From: Acidobacteriota bacterium
GTDB taxonomy: Bacteria > Acidobacteriota > Terriglobia > Terriglobales > Acidobacteriaceae
Direction: 5' to 3'
NCBI GenBank assembly: GCA_021809235.1
Contig: JAKBAG010000037.1
Location: 1 to 17,283 of the forward strand
DNA: 17,283 nucleotides
A model generated the notes under the pieces. The model ran no database searches, was not told the DNA's origin, and saw nothing but the letters and a program-made list of their open reading frames with translations. Positions 1-7,071 of this stretch are shown here, piece by piece (position 1 is the first letter of the stretch; each line of letters begins with the position of its first letter). A program made the translations under genes and the position numbers.

Positions 1-84
1 TTCGCAGTGGAAGAATGTGCTCCCGCTCGAGGTCCCTACCCTGCGGACGGGGTGCGAACCCGAGATGGCAGGCAGCAGTTCGAA
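1..84. other. Unassigned left edge, downstream of priA
   Basis: These 84 bases lie after the priA stop codon and run to the window edge. No start codon with a ribosome binding site is visible on the minus strand, and the plus-strand frames that cross it continue antisense into priA. A short GGGT/ACCC hairpin sits at about 50-61. I can assign no gene here. Confidence 0.4.
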
Positions 85-2553
85 CTACATCAGCCGTTGC
101 GGGTCCACATCCAGCACAAGGTTGCGTCGGGGAATGCCGAGGGCATCCAACTGGCGCAGGAATCCGCGCAGCAGGCCGTTGAGTGCGCTGCGGCTGGAGG
201 CTTTGAGCACCAGGTGATAACGCCAGGTGTCCTTGACGCGAGCAATGGGAGCCGGACAGGGACCGAGAACACGCAAACCCGGCTGAGCCTGGGCTCGCAT
301 CCACTGACTGGCCTGTTCTGCCCAATGGGCTGCCTCCTGCACCTGCCGGGAGCGGAAGATCACGTTGGCCAGATAGCCGAAGGGCGGATAGTGCATCCAG
401 CGCCGGTACTGCAGCTCACGCTCGGCAAAGCCGGTGTAATCGTGGCGGGCTGCGGTGAGCACAGAGTAGTGCTCGGGATGGAAGGTCTGCACCACGACGC
501 GGCCGGGAAGGCTTCCACGACCGGCACGTCCGGAGACCTGCGTCATCAGCTGGAAGACGCGCTCGGCGGCGCGAAAATCCGGCATAGCCAGTGCGTGATC
601 GCAGCCAACGACGCCGACCGTGGTGACGCCATGAATATCGTGGCCTTTGGCGATCATCTGGGTGCCGACGAGCAGATTGATCTCGCCGGAGTGAAGGCGG
701 CGCAGCAGGGACTCCATGTCCTGCCGGCCGCGTACGGTATCCCGGTCCATACGCCCGATGCGTGCCTCCGGAAAAAGCGTTAGCAAGCGTTCCTCGGCCT
801 GCTGTGAGCCGGCACCGAGGTAATAGAGATGCTCGCTTTCACACTTGGGGCAGCGCGGCGGCACGGCGCGGCGAAAGCCGCAGTAGTGGCACTCCAGCCG
901 CTGACCGACTGCGACGGGAGCATCGGGGGAATCGACCGGCTTGTGGTGGGTCAGAGCGATGGCGCAGTGCTCGCACTCGAGCTTTTCTCCGCAACTGCGG
1001 CAGAGAATGGCGAAGGAGTAGCCCCGGCGATTGAGCAGCAGAATGGCCTGCTCGCCGCGTTCCAGCGTCTGGTGGACCTCTTCGATGAGCTTGCGGGAGA
1101 ACAACTGGTCCCGGCCAACCTGACGAAACTCCTCGCGCATATCCACCAGTTCCACCTCGGGCAAGGGACGGTCCTGAATTCTGGTTTCCATGCGCACCAG
1201 CTGATATTTGCCTGCGACTGTATTCTGCCAGCTCTCCAGTGAGGGCGTGGCCGAGCCCAGCACAATGGGTATGCCGTGCAGATGCGCCAGCATGACGGCA
1301 ACATCGCGGGCATGGTAGCGCGGCGCCTCCTCCTGCTTGTAGCTGGAGTCGTGCTCCTCGTCGACAAGGATGAGGCCCAGTGCGGGCACGGGAGCAAAGA
1401 TGGCCGAGCGGGTGCCCACAACGATGGGAGCCTCACCTCGTCGGATGCGATGCCACTGCTCGGCCCGCTCCTGGGGTGTGAGCGCGGAGTGCAGCAGGGC
1501 GACACGTGATCCAAAGGCGGCATCGAGATGAGCGGCGATGGCCGGAGTGAGGCCGATCTCCGGAACCAGCAGCAGTGCGCTTTGTCCGCGGTCCAGCACA
1601 CGCTGCATGGCGGCCAGATAGACAGCGGTTTTGCCCGAACCAGTGACGCCGTGCAGCAGCGTGGCGCGAAAGGCACCGAGGGAGCGGGTAATCGACTCCA
1701 GTGCTGCGCTCTGCGCTGGGTTGAGCGTGTGTGCCGTGACGGGCACATCGAGCGTGCTGAGCCGAAAGGACTCCGGCCGCTCCTCAATCCGGACCAGCTT
1801 GTGACGGACCAGCGACTGCAGAGTGCTTTGCGCCGGAAGCCGCTCGTAGAGCTCACGCAGGCGCAACTGGCCCCCGGCAGCAGCAAGCTCAGCCATAACC
1901 ATCTGCTGCCGTTCGGTGAGCGGAGGCAGGCGACCTTCGGGGATGAGGACGGCAAAGCGTTCCATGCGGCGGGCATCACGCTCCTCGGCGCTGCTCTCGC
2001 GCTGGATCCATTTGCGGCTGACCATCGCATTGATCTGCTGGATGGAAGCCGAACTGGCGGTTCGTACAGAGCTCAGTCGCAGTGCCTGCCCGTCTGCAAG
2101 CTGCTGGAGCACGCGAAATTCGACCGAGTTCTGCAGTAACTGGCGGCGGCGGGAGTGGCCGGTCTGCGGAGAACTGTCAAAGCTGGCAGCCAGCGCATCC
2201 AAACCGGTTGGGGTGATGCGCAACAGCACCTGACGACGAATTTCTGCGGTGAGCGGCAGCATGGCACGCAGAACCTCACCGAGCGGGGTAAGGTAATAGT
2301 CGGCCATCCAGCGGGCAAGATCAAGCAGAACCGGGGGCAGCAGCGGCTCGGCGTCCAGAATGCTGGTGACAACGCGAAGCTCCATATCTGAGGGTGCGTC
2401 ATCCAGCAGACCAGTGACCACACCGATGAGCTGCTCGCGACGAAAGGGTACGATGACGCGCACGCCGGGCTTGGCCTGCACATCGTCAGGCAGCCGGTAG
2501 GTAAAGGTCTGGTCCAGCGGCACGGGCAGTGCCACTTCACAGCAGCGCGGCAT
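85..2553 (-). CDS. priA: Primosomal protein N' (replication restart helicase PriA)
   Basis: PriA is a superfamily 2 DNA helicase that recognises stalled or collapsed forks and reloads the replisome away from oriC. The 822-residue product has the family order: an N-terminal DNA-binding part (about 1-100, beginning VALPVPLDQTFTYRLP), a winged-helix region, and the helicase core. Walker A GVTGSGKT is at 302-309, DEEH at 398-401, GSATPS at 433-438, GTQMIAKGHD at 630-639 and QVSGRAGRG at 672-680. Eight zinc-ligand cysteines are all present (518, 521, 527, 530, 555, 558, 568, 571). At 822 residues it is longer than the E. coli protein (732) and close to Firmicutes homologues. The ATG at 2553 is preceded by AGGA about eleven bases upstream. 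In many genomes priA directly follows coaBC; here udg and an opposite-strand ROK gene lie between. All catalytic motifs are intact, so it is probably functional. Confidence 0.97.
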   Translation of the reverse strand: MPRCCEVALPVPLDQTFTYRLPDDVQAKPGVRVIVPFRREQLIGVVTGLLDDAPSDMELRVVTSILDAEPLLPPVLLDLARWMADYYLTPLGEVLRAMLPLTAEIRRQVLLRITPTGLDALAASFDSSPQTGHSRRRQLLQNSVEFRVLQQLADGQALRLSSVRTASSASIQQINAMVSRKWIQRESSAEERDARRMERFAVLIPEGRLPPLTERQQMVMAELAAAGGQLRLRELYERLPAQSTLQSLVRHKLVRIEERPESFRLSTLDVPVTAHTLNPAQSAALESITRSLGAFRATLLHGVTGSGKTAVYLAAMQRVLDRGQSALLLVPEIGLTPAIAAHLDAAFGSRVALLHSALTPQERAEQWHRIRRGEAPIVVGTRSAIFAPVPALGLILVDEEHDSSYKQEEAPRYHARDVAVMLAHLHGIPIVLGSATPSLESWQNTVAGKYQLVRMETRIQDRPLPEVELVDMREEFRQVGRDQLFSRKLIEEVHQTLERGEQAILLLNRRGYSFAILCRSCGEKLECEHCAIALTHHKPVDSPDAPVAVGQRLECHYCGFRRAVPPRCPKCESEHLYYLGAGSQQAEERLLTLFPEARIGRMDRDTVRGRQDMESLLRRLHSGEINLLVGTQMIAKGHDIHGVTTVGVVGCDHALAMPDFRAAERVFQLMTQVSGRAGRGSLPGRVVVQTFHPEHYSVLTAARHDYTGFAERELQYRRWMHYPPFGYLANVIFRSRQVQEAAHWAEQASQWMRAQAQPGLRVLGPCPAPIARVKDTWRYHLVLKASSRSALNGLLRGFLRQLDALGIPRRNLVLDVDPQRLM

Positions 2554-2567
2554 GGCAGTCCATCCTG

Positions 2568-2763
2568 GGGCCTGGGAACACTTCCGGAGTGAACAACGAT
2601 GCGAAGGAAAATCCGGTCAGACGATGTGGAGTCCCTTGGCTGTGACGGCACCACAGCCCGAACTGGATACACCCGGTATCGGTCACTCCTCGCTCCCTTG
2701 TCTGAATCCTGATCTGGCAAGATGGCCTCCCGTCGCCGCCATCCCAGAAGTGTTCTCAGGCCC
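2568..2763. repeat. 196-bp element with 24-bp imperfect inverted ends
   Basis: Positions 2568-2591 and 2740-2763 are inverted copies of each other, identical at 20 of 24 positions, including an uninterrupted 9-base core GAACACTTC / GAAGTGTTC. As plus-strand RNA, two of the four mismatches become G-U pairs. The 148 bases between the arms hold two further hairpins: GGCTGTG/CACAGCC at 2638-2658 and GATAC/GTATC at 2666-2680. A near direct repeat of TCCCTTG also occurs at 2632 and 2694. The element fills most of the divergent gap between priA and the ROK gene. It could be a miniature repeat, a structured RNA or a two-way regulatory region. The sequence alone does not decide. Confidence 0.5.
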
Positions 2764-2815
2764 TGGCTTCAGTCTACTGCCCGGGACGAAGGAACAGGAT
2801 GGCTGGGGCGTGGCC

Positions 2816-2821
2816 TACAAT
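2816..2821 (+). promoter_or_regulatory. Possible -10 box directly before the ROK gene
   Basis: TACAAT (5 of 6 matches to TATAAT) ends six bases before a GTG (2828), which is directly followed by the ATG chosen as start (2831). No good -35 hexamer is visible at the expected distance. If it is a real promoter, transcription would start at or next to the start codon and the mRNA would have essentially no leader. Confidence 0.3.
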
Positions 2822-2830
2822 GCTGCTGTG

Positions 2831-3619
2831 ATGACGAAGCCCAGAACCTCTGCCGCTAAAACCTCACGGCCAGCGCATGCTGTGCCGGTTGCCGCCACCC
2901 CCGTCTCGCGTGCCCATGCCGTCCGACCACTGACACTGTGCATTGACATTGGCGGTACGGGCCTGAAGATGATGGTTGTGGATGCGGCTGGTAAGCCGGT
3001 GACAGAGCGGATGCGGGAGCTGACCCCGCCCAAGCCCTCGCCGGAAAAGGTGCTGGAGCTGCTGTACGCGATGCGAGAGCGGATTGGACCGTTTGATCGC
3101 GTCTCGGTTGGCTTTCCGGGCGTGGTCAAGCATGGGCATACACTGGGAGCGTTCAACCTGGATTCGGCCTGGACGAACTTTGCCCTGCAGCAGACACTCC
3201 GCCAGAAATGGAGAAAGCCGGTGCGCGTGGCCAACGATGCGGCGATCCAGGGGCTGGGCGCGATACGGGGCAAGGGTGTGGAGCTTTGCCTGACGCTGGG
3301 CACTGGAATGGGCTCATCGCTCTTCGTGGACGGCAGGCTATGCCCCGGACTGGAGCTGGCACACCATCCGTGGAAGGACAACAAGACCTACGAGGACTTT
3401 GTTGGGCGGCGGGGCCTGCTGAAGTATGGCCACAAACGGTGGAACAAACTGGTGGGCAAGGTGATTGCCCAGACGCAGGCGCTCTTCAACTGGGATTCGC
3501 TGCATATTGGCGGCGGCAACGCCAAGCACTTGACCATCGAACTGCCGGAGCATGTGCGGATTGTGCCGAACGAGGATGGACTGCTGGGCGGAGTGGCGCT
3601 TTGGCGAGATTCGGACTGA
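2831..3619 (+). CDS. ROK family sugar kinase, polyphosphate-glucokinase-like
   Basis: The 262-residue protein belongs to the ASKHA/ROK superfamily. Phosphate-1 motif DIGGTG is at 39-44, VGFPG at 93-97, a catalytic-type ND at 135-136 (Asp136 the likely base), phosphate-2 motif LGTGMG at 156-161, ELAHH at 175-179 and GGGN at 227-230. It lacks the CxCGxxGCxE zinc motif of classical ROK kinases and repressors, and has no helix-turn-helix domain. Both features, and its length, fit the PpgK-like branch, which phosphorylates glucose with polyphosphate and/or ATP; the actual substrate is not shown by the sequence. Residues 1-33 are an Ala/Pro/basic tail ahead of the fold. The start is uncertain: ATG 2831 is chosen, while GTG 2828 and GTG 2810 (with AGGA ten bases upstream) are alternatives. 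It faces away from priA and converges on udg. Confidence 0.83.
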   Translation: MTKPRTSAAKTSRPAHAVPVAATPVSRAHAVRPLTLCIDIGGTGLKMMVVDAAGKPVTERMRELTPPKPSPEKVLELLYAMRERIGPFDRVSVGFPGVVKHGHTLGAFNLDSAWTNFALQQTLRQKWRKPVRVANDAAIQGLGAIRGKGVELCLTLGTGMGSSLFVDGRLCPGLELAHHPWKDNKTYEDFVGRRGLLKYGHKRWNKLVGKVIAQTQALFNWDSLHIGGGNAKHLTIELPEHVRIVPNEDGLLGGVALWRDSD

Positions 3620-3678
3620 CGTCGAATAGCCCGAAGGCTGGCCTGCGACGAACCATGCCGGGGCTGCTCGCCTGCCCC
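3620..3678. terminator. Two hairpins between convergent ROK and udg genes
   Basis: The 61-base gap between the two stop codons holds two inverted repeats. CGTCG (3620-3624) pairs with CGACG (3646-3650) around an inner AGCC-CGAA-GGCT stem-loop, and GGGGC (3660-3664) pairs with GCCCC (3674-3678). Neither is followed by a T run on either strand. They are placed like a two-way transcription barrier, but they are not textbook intrinsic terminators. Confidence 0.35.
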
Positions 3679-3680
3679 CT

Positions 3681-4607
3681 TCAGGACTTGCGCTGCGGTG
3701 GTTGCAGGCCAAGCTCGCGCATGGCCAGCTGAAGGTCCTCCCAGGCAAATTTCTTCTGATTGGGATCACGCAGCAGATAAGCCGGGTGAAAGGTCACAAT
3801 GAGCTTGGCACCCAGCACCTGATGGACCGTGCCGCGCCAGGCATTCAAAGGACGCTTCTGTCCTGTGAGCCAGGTGACGGCCGTCTGCCCGAGGGCAACT
3901 ACCACCTCCGGAGCGACGATCTGAATCTGGCGCATGAGATACGGTGAGCAGGTGGCGCCTTCGTCGGCCTCCGGCGTGCGGTTGCCCGGCGGACGACATT
4001 TGACGACATTGGCAATGTAGACCTGATCGCGACGGAGGCCCATGGCTCCGATCATGTTGTTCAGCAGCTGCCCGCCGCGACCGACAAAAGGTATGCCCTG
4101 CGCATCCTCATCGGCGCCGGGGCCCTCGCCGACGAACAGCAGTCGCGCGGCCGGATCCCCGTCCCCAAAGACCAGCTTGTTACGGCCCTGATGCAGCTTG
4201 CAGCGGGTACAGTCGCCGATCTCGGCGCGCAGCGCCTCCAGCGCAGCTGGGCGCGCAGATGGCGGGATGGGAGCGATGGGTGCGGGGGGAGCGGGAACAG
4301 GGATGCGGGGAATGAGAGCCTCCGTGGGCAATGTTGCAGAGTGGGCTGCGGACGGGGATGATGCGGGATGCGGACGAGGCTCCGCGGCTACGACCCCCTC
4401 GCCCACCTGGGGCGCTGCTGGCGCGGCAACGGCAAGTGCCTGCTGGATCTGCTCCGGCACAGCGCAGCGATAGAAGTCGGTGATGCCCAGGTCGCGATAG
4501 AAGCGCAGCCGGTCGGTGAGCGCTGTCTGCCAGGGAACTGCAGGGGCCGACGATGTTGGTTCGGGATCGGGCATGGGGACGGCTTCCGGGCAGGAGTCTG
4601 AGTGCAT
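3681..4607 (-). CDS. Uracil-DNA glycosylase, family 4 (iron-sulfur type)
   Basis: Family-4 glycosylases remove uracil from DNA, the first step of base excision repair after cytosine deamination, and carry a 4Fe-4S cluster. The 308-residue protein shows four candidate cluster cysteines (133, 136, 204, 220), the active-site stretch GEGPGADED (160-168) followed by GIPFVG (171-176), KCRPPGNRTP (203-212) and HPAYLL (274-279). About 130 residues precede the catalytic fold: a short conserved-looking piece (RLRFYRDLGITDFYR, 33-47) and then an Ala/Pro-rich linker (55-125). That makes it longer than minimal family members of about 200 residues. The ATG at 4607 lies seven bases after the coaBC stop. An in-frame ATG at 4574 has the better ribosome binding site (GGAAG, eight bases upstream) and may be the real start. 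It is the last gene of the run. Confidence 0.9.
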   Translation of the reverse strand: MHSDSCPEAVPMPDPEPTSSAPAVPWQTALTDRLRFYRDLGITDFYRCAVPEQIQQALAVAAPAAPQVGEGVVAAEPRPHPASSPSAAHSATLPTEALIPRIPVPAPPAPIAPIPPSARPAALEALRAEIGDCTRCKLHQGRNKLVFGDGDPAARLLFVGEGPGADEDAQGIPFVGRGGQLLNNMIGAMGLRRDQVYIANVVKCRPPGNRTPEADEGATCSPYLMRQIQIVAPEVVVALGQTAVTWLTGQKRPLNAWRGTVHQVLGAKLIVTFHPAYLLRDPNQKKFAWEDLQLAMRELGLQPPQRKS

Positions 4608-4614
4608 GTTTGTG

Positions 4615-5889
4615 CTACTCGATGAGAATGGGCTTGCGCGGCGTCGGAGCCTGCTCGCGCAGAGACTCCAGTTCCACCGAGGAAAGCTCGACGAGCAGCG
4701 ACTGCGGTCGGCGCAGGGCCACGATCTCATCAAGGATTCTGTCGCCGAGCTTGCGCTTGGACATGCGTGGCAGGTCAATCGCAGTGGAGAGGGTGAGGAA
4801 CGTGGCCGCATTCTCATCCGAGTCGAAGCCAATGTCCTCGCGCCCCACGTCATTGACGACGATGGCGTCGGCACCCTTGCGCAGCAGCTTGGCGCGCCCC
4901 TGCTCTACGGTGTCCTCGGTCTCTGCGGCAAATCCTACGATCAACTGGCCAGGAATGCGGCGCTGCACCACCTCGGCAAGAATATCCTCCGTGGGCTGCA
5001 ACTCCAGCACGAGCGGCCCCTGGCGGCGCATCTTCTGCGCTGCAACGGAGACGGGGCGATAGTCGGCAACGGCCGCCGACTTGATGACGATGGTGGACTC
5101 CGGCTGGCGGGACAGAACGGCCTGCCGCATCTCTTCAGCGGTGGTGACGCGCAGCAGTTCGCAGTGAATGGGCGGCTGCAGGGCGGAGGGTCCGGAGACC
5201 AGAATCACGCGCGCACCGCGGCTCTGCGCTGCCTCGGCCAGCGCGTAGCCCATCTTCCCGCTGGAGCGATTGCCAAGAAACCGCACCGGGTCCAGAGCCT
5301 CCCGCGTGCCGGCTGCCGTGATAAGAACCACTTCTCCGGCCAGATCGTGACTGCGACCCAGCGCAGCCAGAACGGCATTGGCAATCTGCTCCGGTTCTGC
5401 CATGCGTCCGGGCCCAACCATGCCGCAGGCAAGCTGTCCGGCATCGGGCTCCACGATGCGCACACCGCGCTGGCGCAGAATCTCTACATTGGCCTGCGTT
5501 GCCGGATGCTGCCACATCAGCGAGTTCATCGCCGGAGCCACAAGCACCGGGGCCGGAGTTGCCAGATACATGGTGGTCAGAAAGTCATTGGCCAGCCCAT
5601 GCGCAAAGCGGGCCAGCAGATCGGCCGTAGCCGGAGCCACAACCAGCAGGTCGGCCCATTGAGCCTCTGCAATGTGATCTATCGGTGCATCCGGAGAGTC
5701 AGACGTATGCCAAAGCGAACGCAGCACGCGGTGGCCGGTGAGAGCCGAAAAGGTAAGCGGCTGGAGGAACTGCGTGGCCGCATCCGTCATGGTGACACGC
5801 ACATCGAGTGCATGGCGCTGGAGCGCACGCACCAACTCGACTGCCTTGTAGGCTGCAATGCCGCCGGAAACCCCGACCATCACTTTCAT
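4615..5889 (-). CDS. coaBC: Bifunctional phosphopantothenoylcysteine decarboxylase / phosphopantothenate-cysteine ligase
   Basis: CoaBC performs two successive steps of coenzyme A synthesis: CTP-dependent joining of cysteine to 4'-phosphopantothenate (CoaB), then FMN-dependent decarboxylation (CoaC). The 424-residue protein starts with the CoaC flavoprotein fold (GVSGGIAAYK, 6-15). It has the catalytic His72 in DHI, PAMN at 119-122 and the active-site-lid Cys155 in ACGMVGPGRM. The CoaB half follows from about 185, with GNRSSGKMG (206-214), KSAAVADYRP (270-279), a lysine at 286 at the position of the conserved CoaB lysine, and GFAAET (319-324). Length and domain order are typical. The start at 5889 is set by the flavoprotein N-terminus (MKVMVGVSGG). 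No Shine-Dalgarno sequence precedes it; a TACAAT box ends six bases upstream instead. Confidence 0.96.
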   Translation of the reverse strand: MKVMVGVSGGIAAYKAVELVRALQRHALDVRVTMTDAATQFLQPLTFSALTGHRVLRSLWHTSDSPDAPIDHIAEAQWADLLVVAPATADLLARFAHGLANDFLTTMYLATPAPVLVAPAMNSLMWQHPATQANVEILRQRGVRIVEPDAGQLACGMVGPGRMAEPEQIANAVLAALGRSHDLAGEVVLITAAGTREALDPVRFLGNRSSGKMGYALAEAAQSRGARVILVSGPSALQPPIHCELLRVTTAEEMRQAVLSRQPESTIVIKSAAVADYRPVSVAAQKMRRQGPLVLELQPTEDILAEVVQRRIPGQLIVGFAAETEDTVEQGRAKLLRKGADAIVVNDVGREDIGFDSDENAATFLTLSTAIDLPRMSKRKLGDRILDEIVALRRPQSLLVELSSVELESLREQAPTPRKPILIE

Positions 5890-5895
5890 AGGAAA

Positions 5896-5901
5896 ATTGT
5901 A
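5896..5901 (-). promoter_or_regulatory. Possible -10 box giving a leaderless coaBC mRNA
   Basis: Read on the minus strand, TACAAT is followed by TTTCCT and then directly by the coaBC ATG. The six-base gap is what a transcript starting at the A of the ATG would need. No ribosome binding site is present, and a strong hairpin lies just upstream (5926-5955), as if to separate coaBC from rpoZ transcription. No clear -35 is seen. Confidence 0.4.
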
Positions 5902-5925
5902 TCCCGAATTGTGGCAGGGAATCCC

Positions 5926-5955
5926 GCCTGTTGCCGGAGGTATGGGCAAACAGGC
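5926..5955 (-). terminator. Strong hairpin between rpoZ and coaBC
   Basis: GCCTGTT pairs perfectly with AACAGGC, and after a single bulged base the stem continues GCC/GGC. The result is a ten-pair stem around a nine-base loop. On the minus strand it lies about 100 bases after the rpoZ stop and about 37 bases before the coaBC start. No T run follows, so it may attenuate, stabilise an mRNA end or do nothing. The rest of the 170-base rpoZ-coaBC gap shows no gene. Confidence 0.4.
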
Positions 5956-6059
5956 TATCGGCGCAGCATAGGCTTGATCTTGCCCATGAGGCCACAGCCC
6001 AGTCCGACATTCAGACCCGGAAGCTATGCCGGACGGCCAGGCCCGGTTCCATTCAAATC

Positions 6060-6314
6060 CTAAACCGTAAGGATCGGAATGCCGTTGTCTTCCAGTTCCG
6101 GCTTCTCCGGCGGCGGAGCCGTCTGCACATAGGCAATCTTGCCGGCGCGAATCTCATCCTGAGCCTGGCGGCAGGCCTTGTTGGTGCGGCTGGGGACCAG
6201 CGGCGGTGCTCCGCCCTGCAACTGCCGGGCGCGCCGTGCGGCCACCATCACCTTGCGATAGTTGGAACCAAAGTCGGTCTCAAGGGTTGATTCGCTGCGA
6301 TTCTCCGGGCTCAT
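6060..6314 (-). CDS. rpoZ: DNA-directed RNA polymerase omega subunit
   Basis: Omega is the small chaperone-like subunit that helps assemble beta' into RNA polymerase and in many bacteria forms part of a ppGpp site. The 84-residue product carries the family core: SNYRKVMVAARRARQLQ at 17-33 and KACRQAQDEIRAGKIAY at 46-62. An acidic, proline-containing tail follows. The ATG at 6314 has a very strong ribosome binding site (GGAGGAG, five bases upstream) lying inside the gmk coding sequence. The two genes overlap by 35 bases in different frames. This suggests translational coupling, and gmk-rpoZ is a widely conserved pair. Confidence 0.93.
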   Translation of the reverse strand: MSPENRSESTLETDFGSNYRKVMVAARRARQLQGGAPPLVPSRTNKACRQAQDEIRAGKIAYVQTAPPPEKPELEDNGIPILTV

Positions 6315-7044
6315 CCGTCTCCTCCAGAAATAGATTCCGTTGTGCGCTGCCGTCGCCGCCGATGCCGAAGGCCTCCAGTACGGGCCGCAGGCGATCCTGC
6401 ACGTTCTGCTGCAAGCAACTCTGGGCAATCTCGTAGTCGCGCTGATGCTCCGGCCCGATGGTACCACCGGACTGAAGGATGCGCTCGACGACAACAATCG
6501 CCTCCAGTTGCGCGACGGCGCGATCCAGAACATCGTTGACCAGAATATATCGGTATTGCTGACAATTCTCAATCTCTTTGCTGGCTTCGCTGAGGCGGCG
6601 AAAGAGCACCTGCTCATCCACCTGCCCCTCGGCGCGGCTGCGATTGCGCAGGCGGGTACGCAGCACCTTGGGGTTGGGCGGAGCCACAAAGATGGTGACG
6701 GCCTGGGGCAGCCGCTCGACCACCTGCCGCGCCCCCTGCACATCAATGTCCAGCAGCAGATCCCGGCCAGCAGCTGCGGCCTGCGCCAGGGATCTGCGCG
6801 CCGTACCGTAGTAGTTGCCGAAGACCTCGGCGAATTCGAGGAACTCCCCGGCGTCCCGCATGGACTCAAAGCTGGAGCGGCTGGTGAAGTGATATTCGCG
6901 GCCATCCTGCTCGGAACCGCGCGGCGAACGGGTAGTCCATGAGATGGAAAAATCCAGCCCGCCAACCTGCGAGCGCAGGGCGTTGACCAGCGTGCTCTTG
7001 CCGGAGCCGGAAGGTGCCGAGATGATGAAGAGAATGCCTGCCAC
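6280..7044 (-). CDS. gmk: Guanylate kinase
   Basis: Gmk phosphorylates GMP to GDP with ATP, an essential step in guanine nucleotide supply and (p)ppGpp recycling. The 254-residue protein begins with the P-loop SAPSGSGKST (9-18). It then shows the GMP-binding segment (TTRSPRGSEQDG, 37-48, then REYHF) and DIDVQGA (99-105). The start is GTG at 7044, with AAAGGGA nine to ten bases upstream and a 27-base gap after yicC. It is about 45 residues longer than the usual 205 or so; the extra C-terminal part (about 210-254) overlaps the start of rpoZ and looks unstructured at its end. Confidence 0.96.
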   Translation of the reverse strand: MAGILFIISAPSGSGKSTLVNALRSQVGGLDFSISWTTRSPRGSEQDGREYHFTSRSSFESMRDAGEFLEFAEVFGNYYGTARRSLAQAAAAGRDLLLDIDVQGARQVVERLPQAVTIFVAPPNPKVLRTRLRNRSRAEGQVDEQVLFRRLSEASKEIENCQQYRYILVNDVLDRAVAQLEAIVVVERILQSGGTIGPEHQRDYEIAQSCLQQNVQDRLRPVLEAFGIGGDGSAQRNLFLEETDEPGESQRINP

Positions 7045-7071
7045 GAACTATGTCCCTTTCCCGCCTGCTGC

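Noticed and set aside
40..66. tRNA T-arm-like sequence (GGTTCGCACCCC type on the minus strand)
   Set aside because: The loop lacks the conserved adenine, and no anticodon arm, D arm or acceptor stem can be built around it; the upstream side is the priA stop codon.
77..86. AGTTCGAACT palindrome at the priA stop
   Set aside because: A single ten-base palindrome overlapping a stop codon is within chance expectation and has no partner site.
7..783. 258-residue plus-strand frame at the left edge
   Set aside because: It is antisense to the C-terminal part of priA and has no family features.
2552..2830. Extension of the ROK coding frame up to 2552
   Set aside because: The frame is open, but the translation is unlike the family, crosses the inverted repeat, and has a poor start context. 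The real domain begins only after residue 33 of the chosen start.
5967..5999. Ten-codon minus-strand frame (MGKIKPMLRR) between rpoZ and coaBC
   Set aside because: It has no ribosome binding site and no regulatory codon pattern such as repeated amino acids. It is too short to support as a leader peptide.
4516..6063. 515-residue open frame on the plus strand opposite coaBC
   Set aside because: It lies antisense to coaBC, whose family motifs are unmistakable. Long antisense frames are common in GC-rich genes, and the translation shows no recognisable domain.
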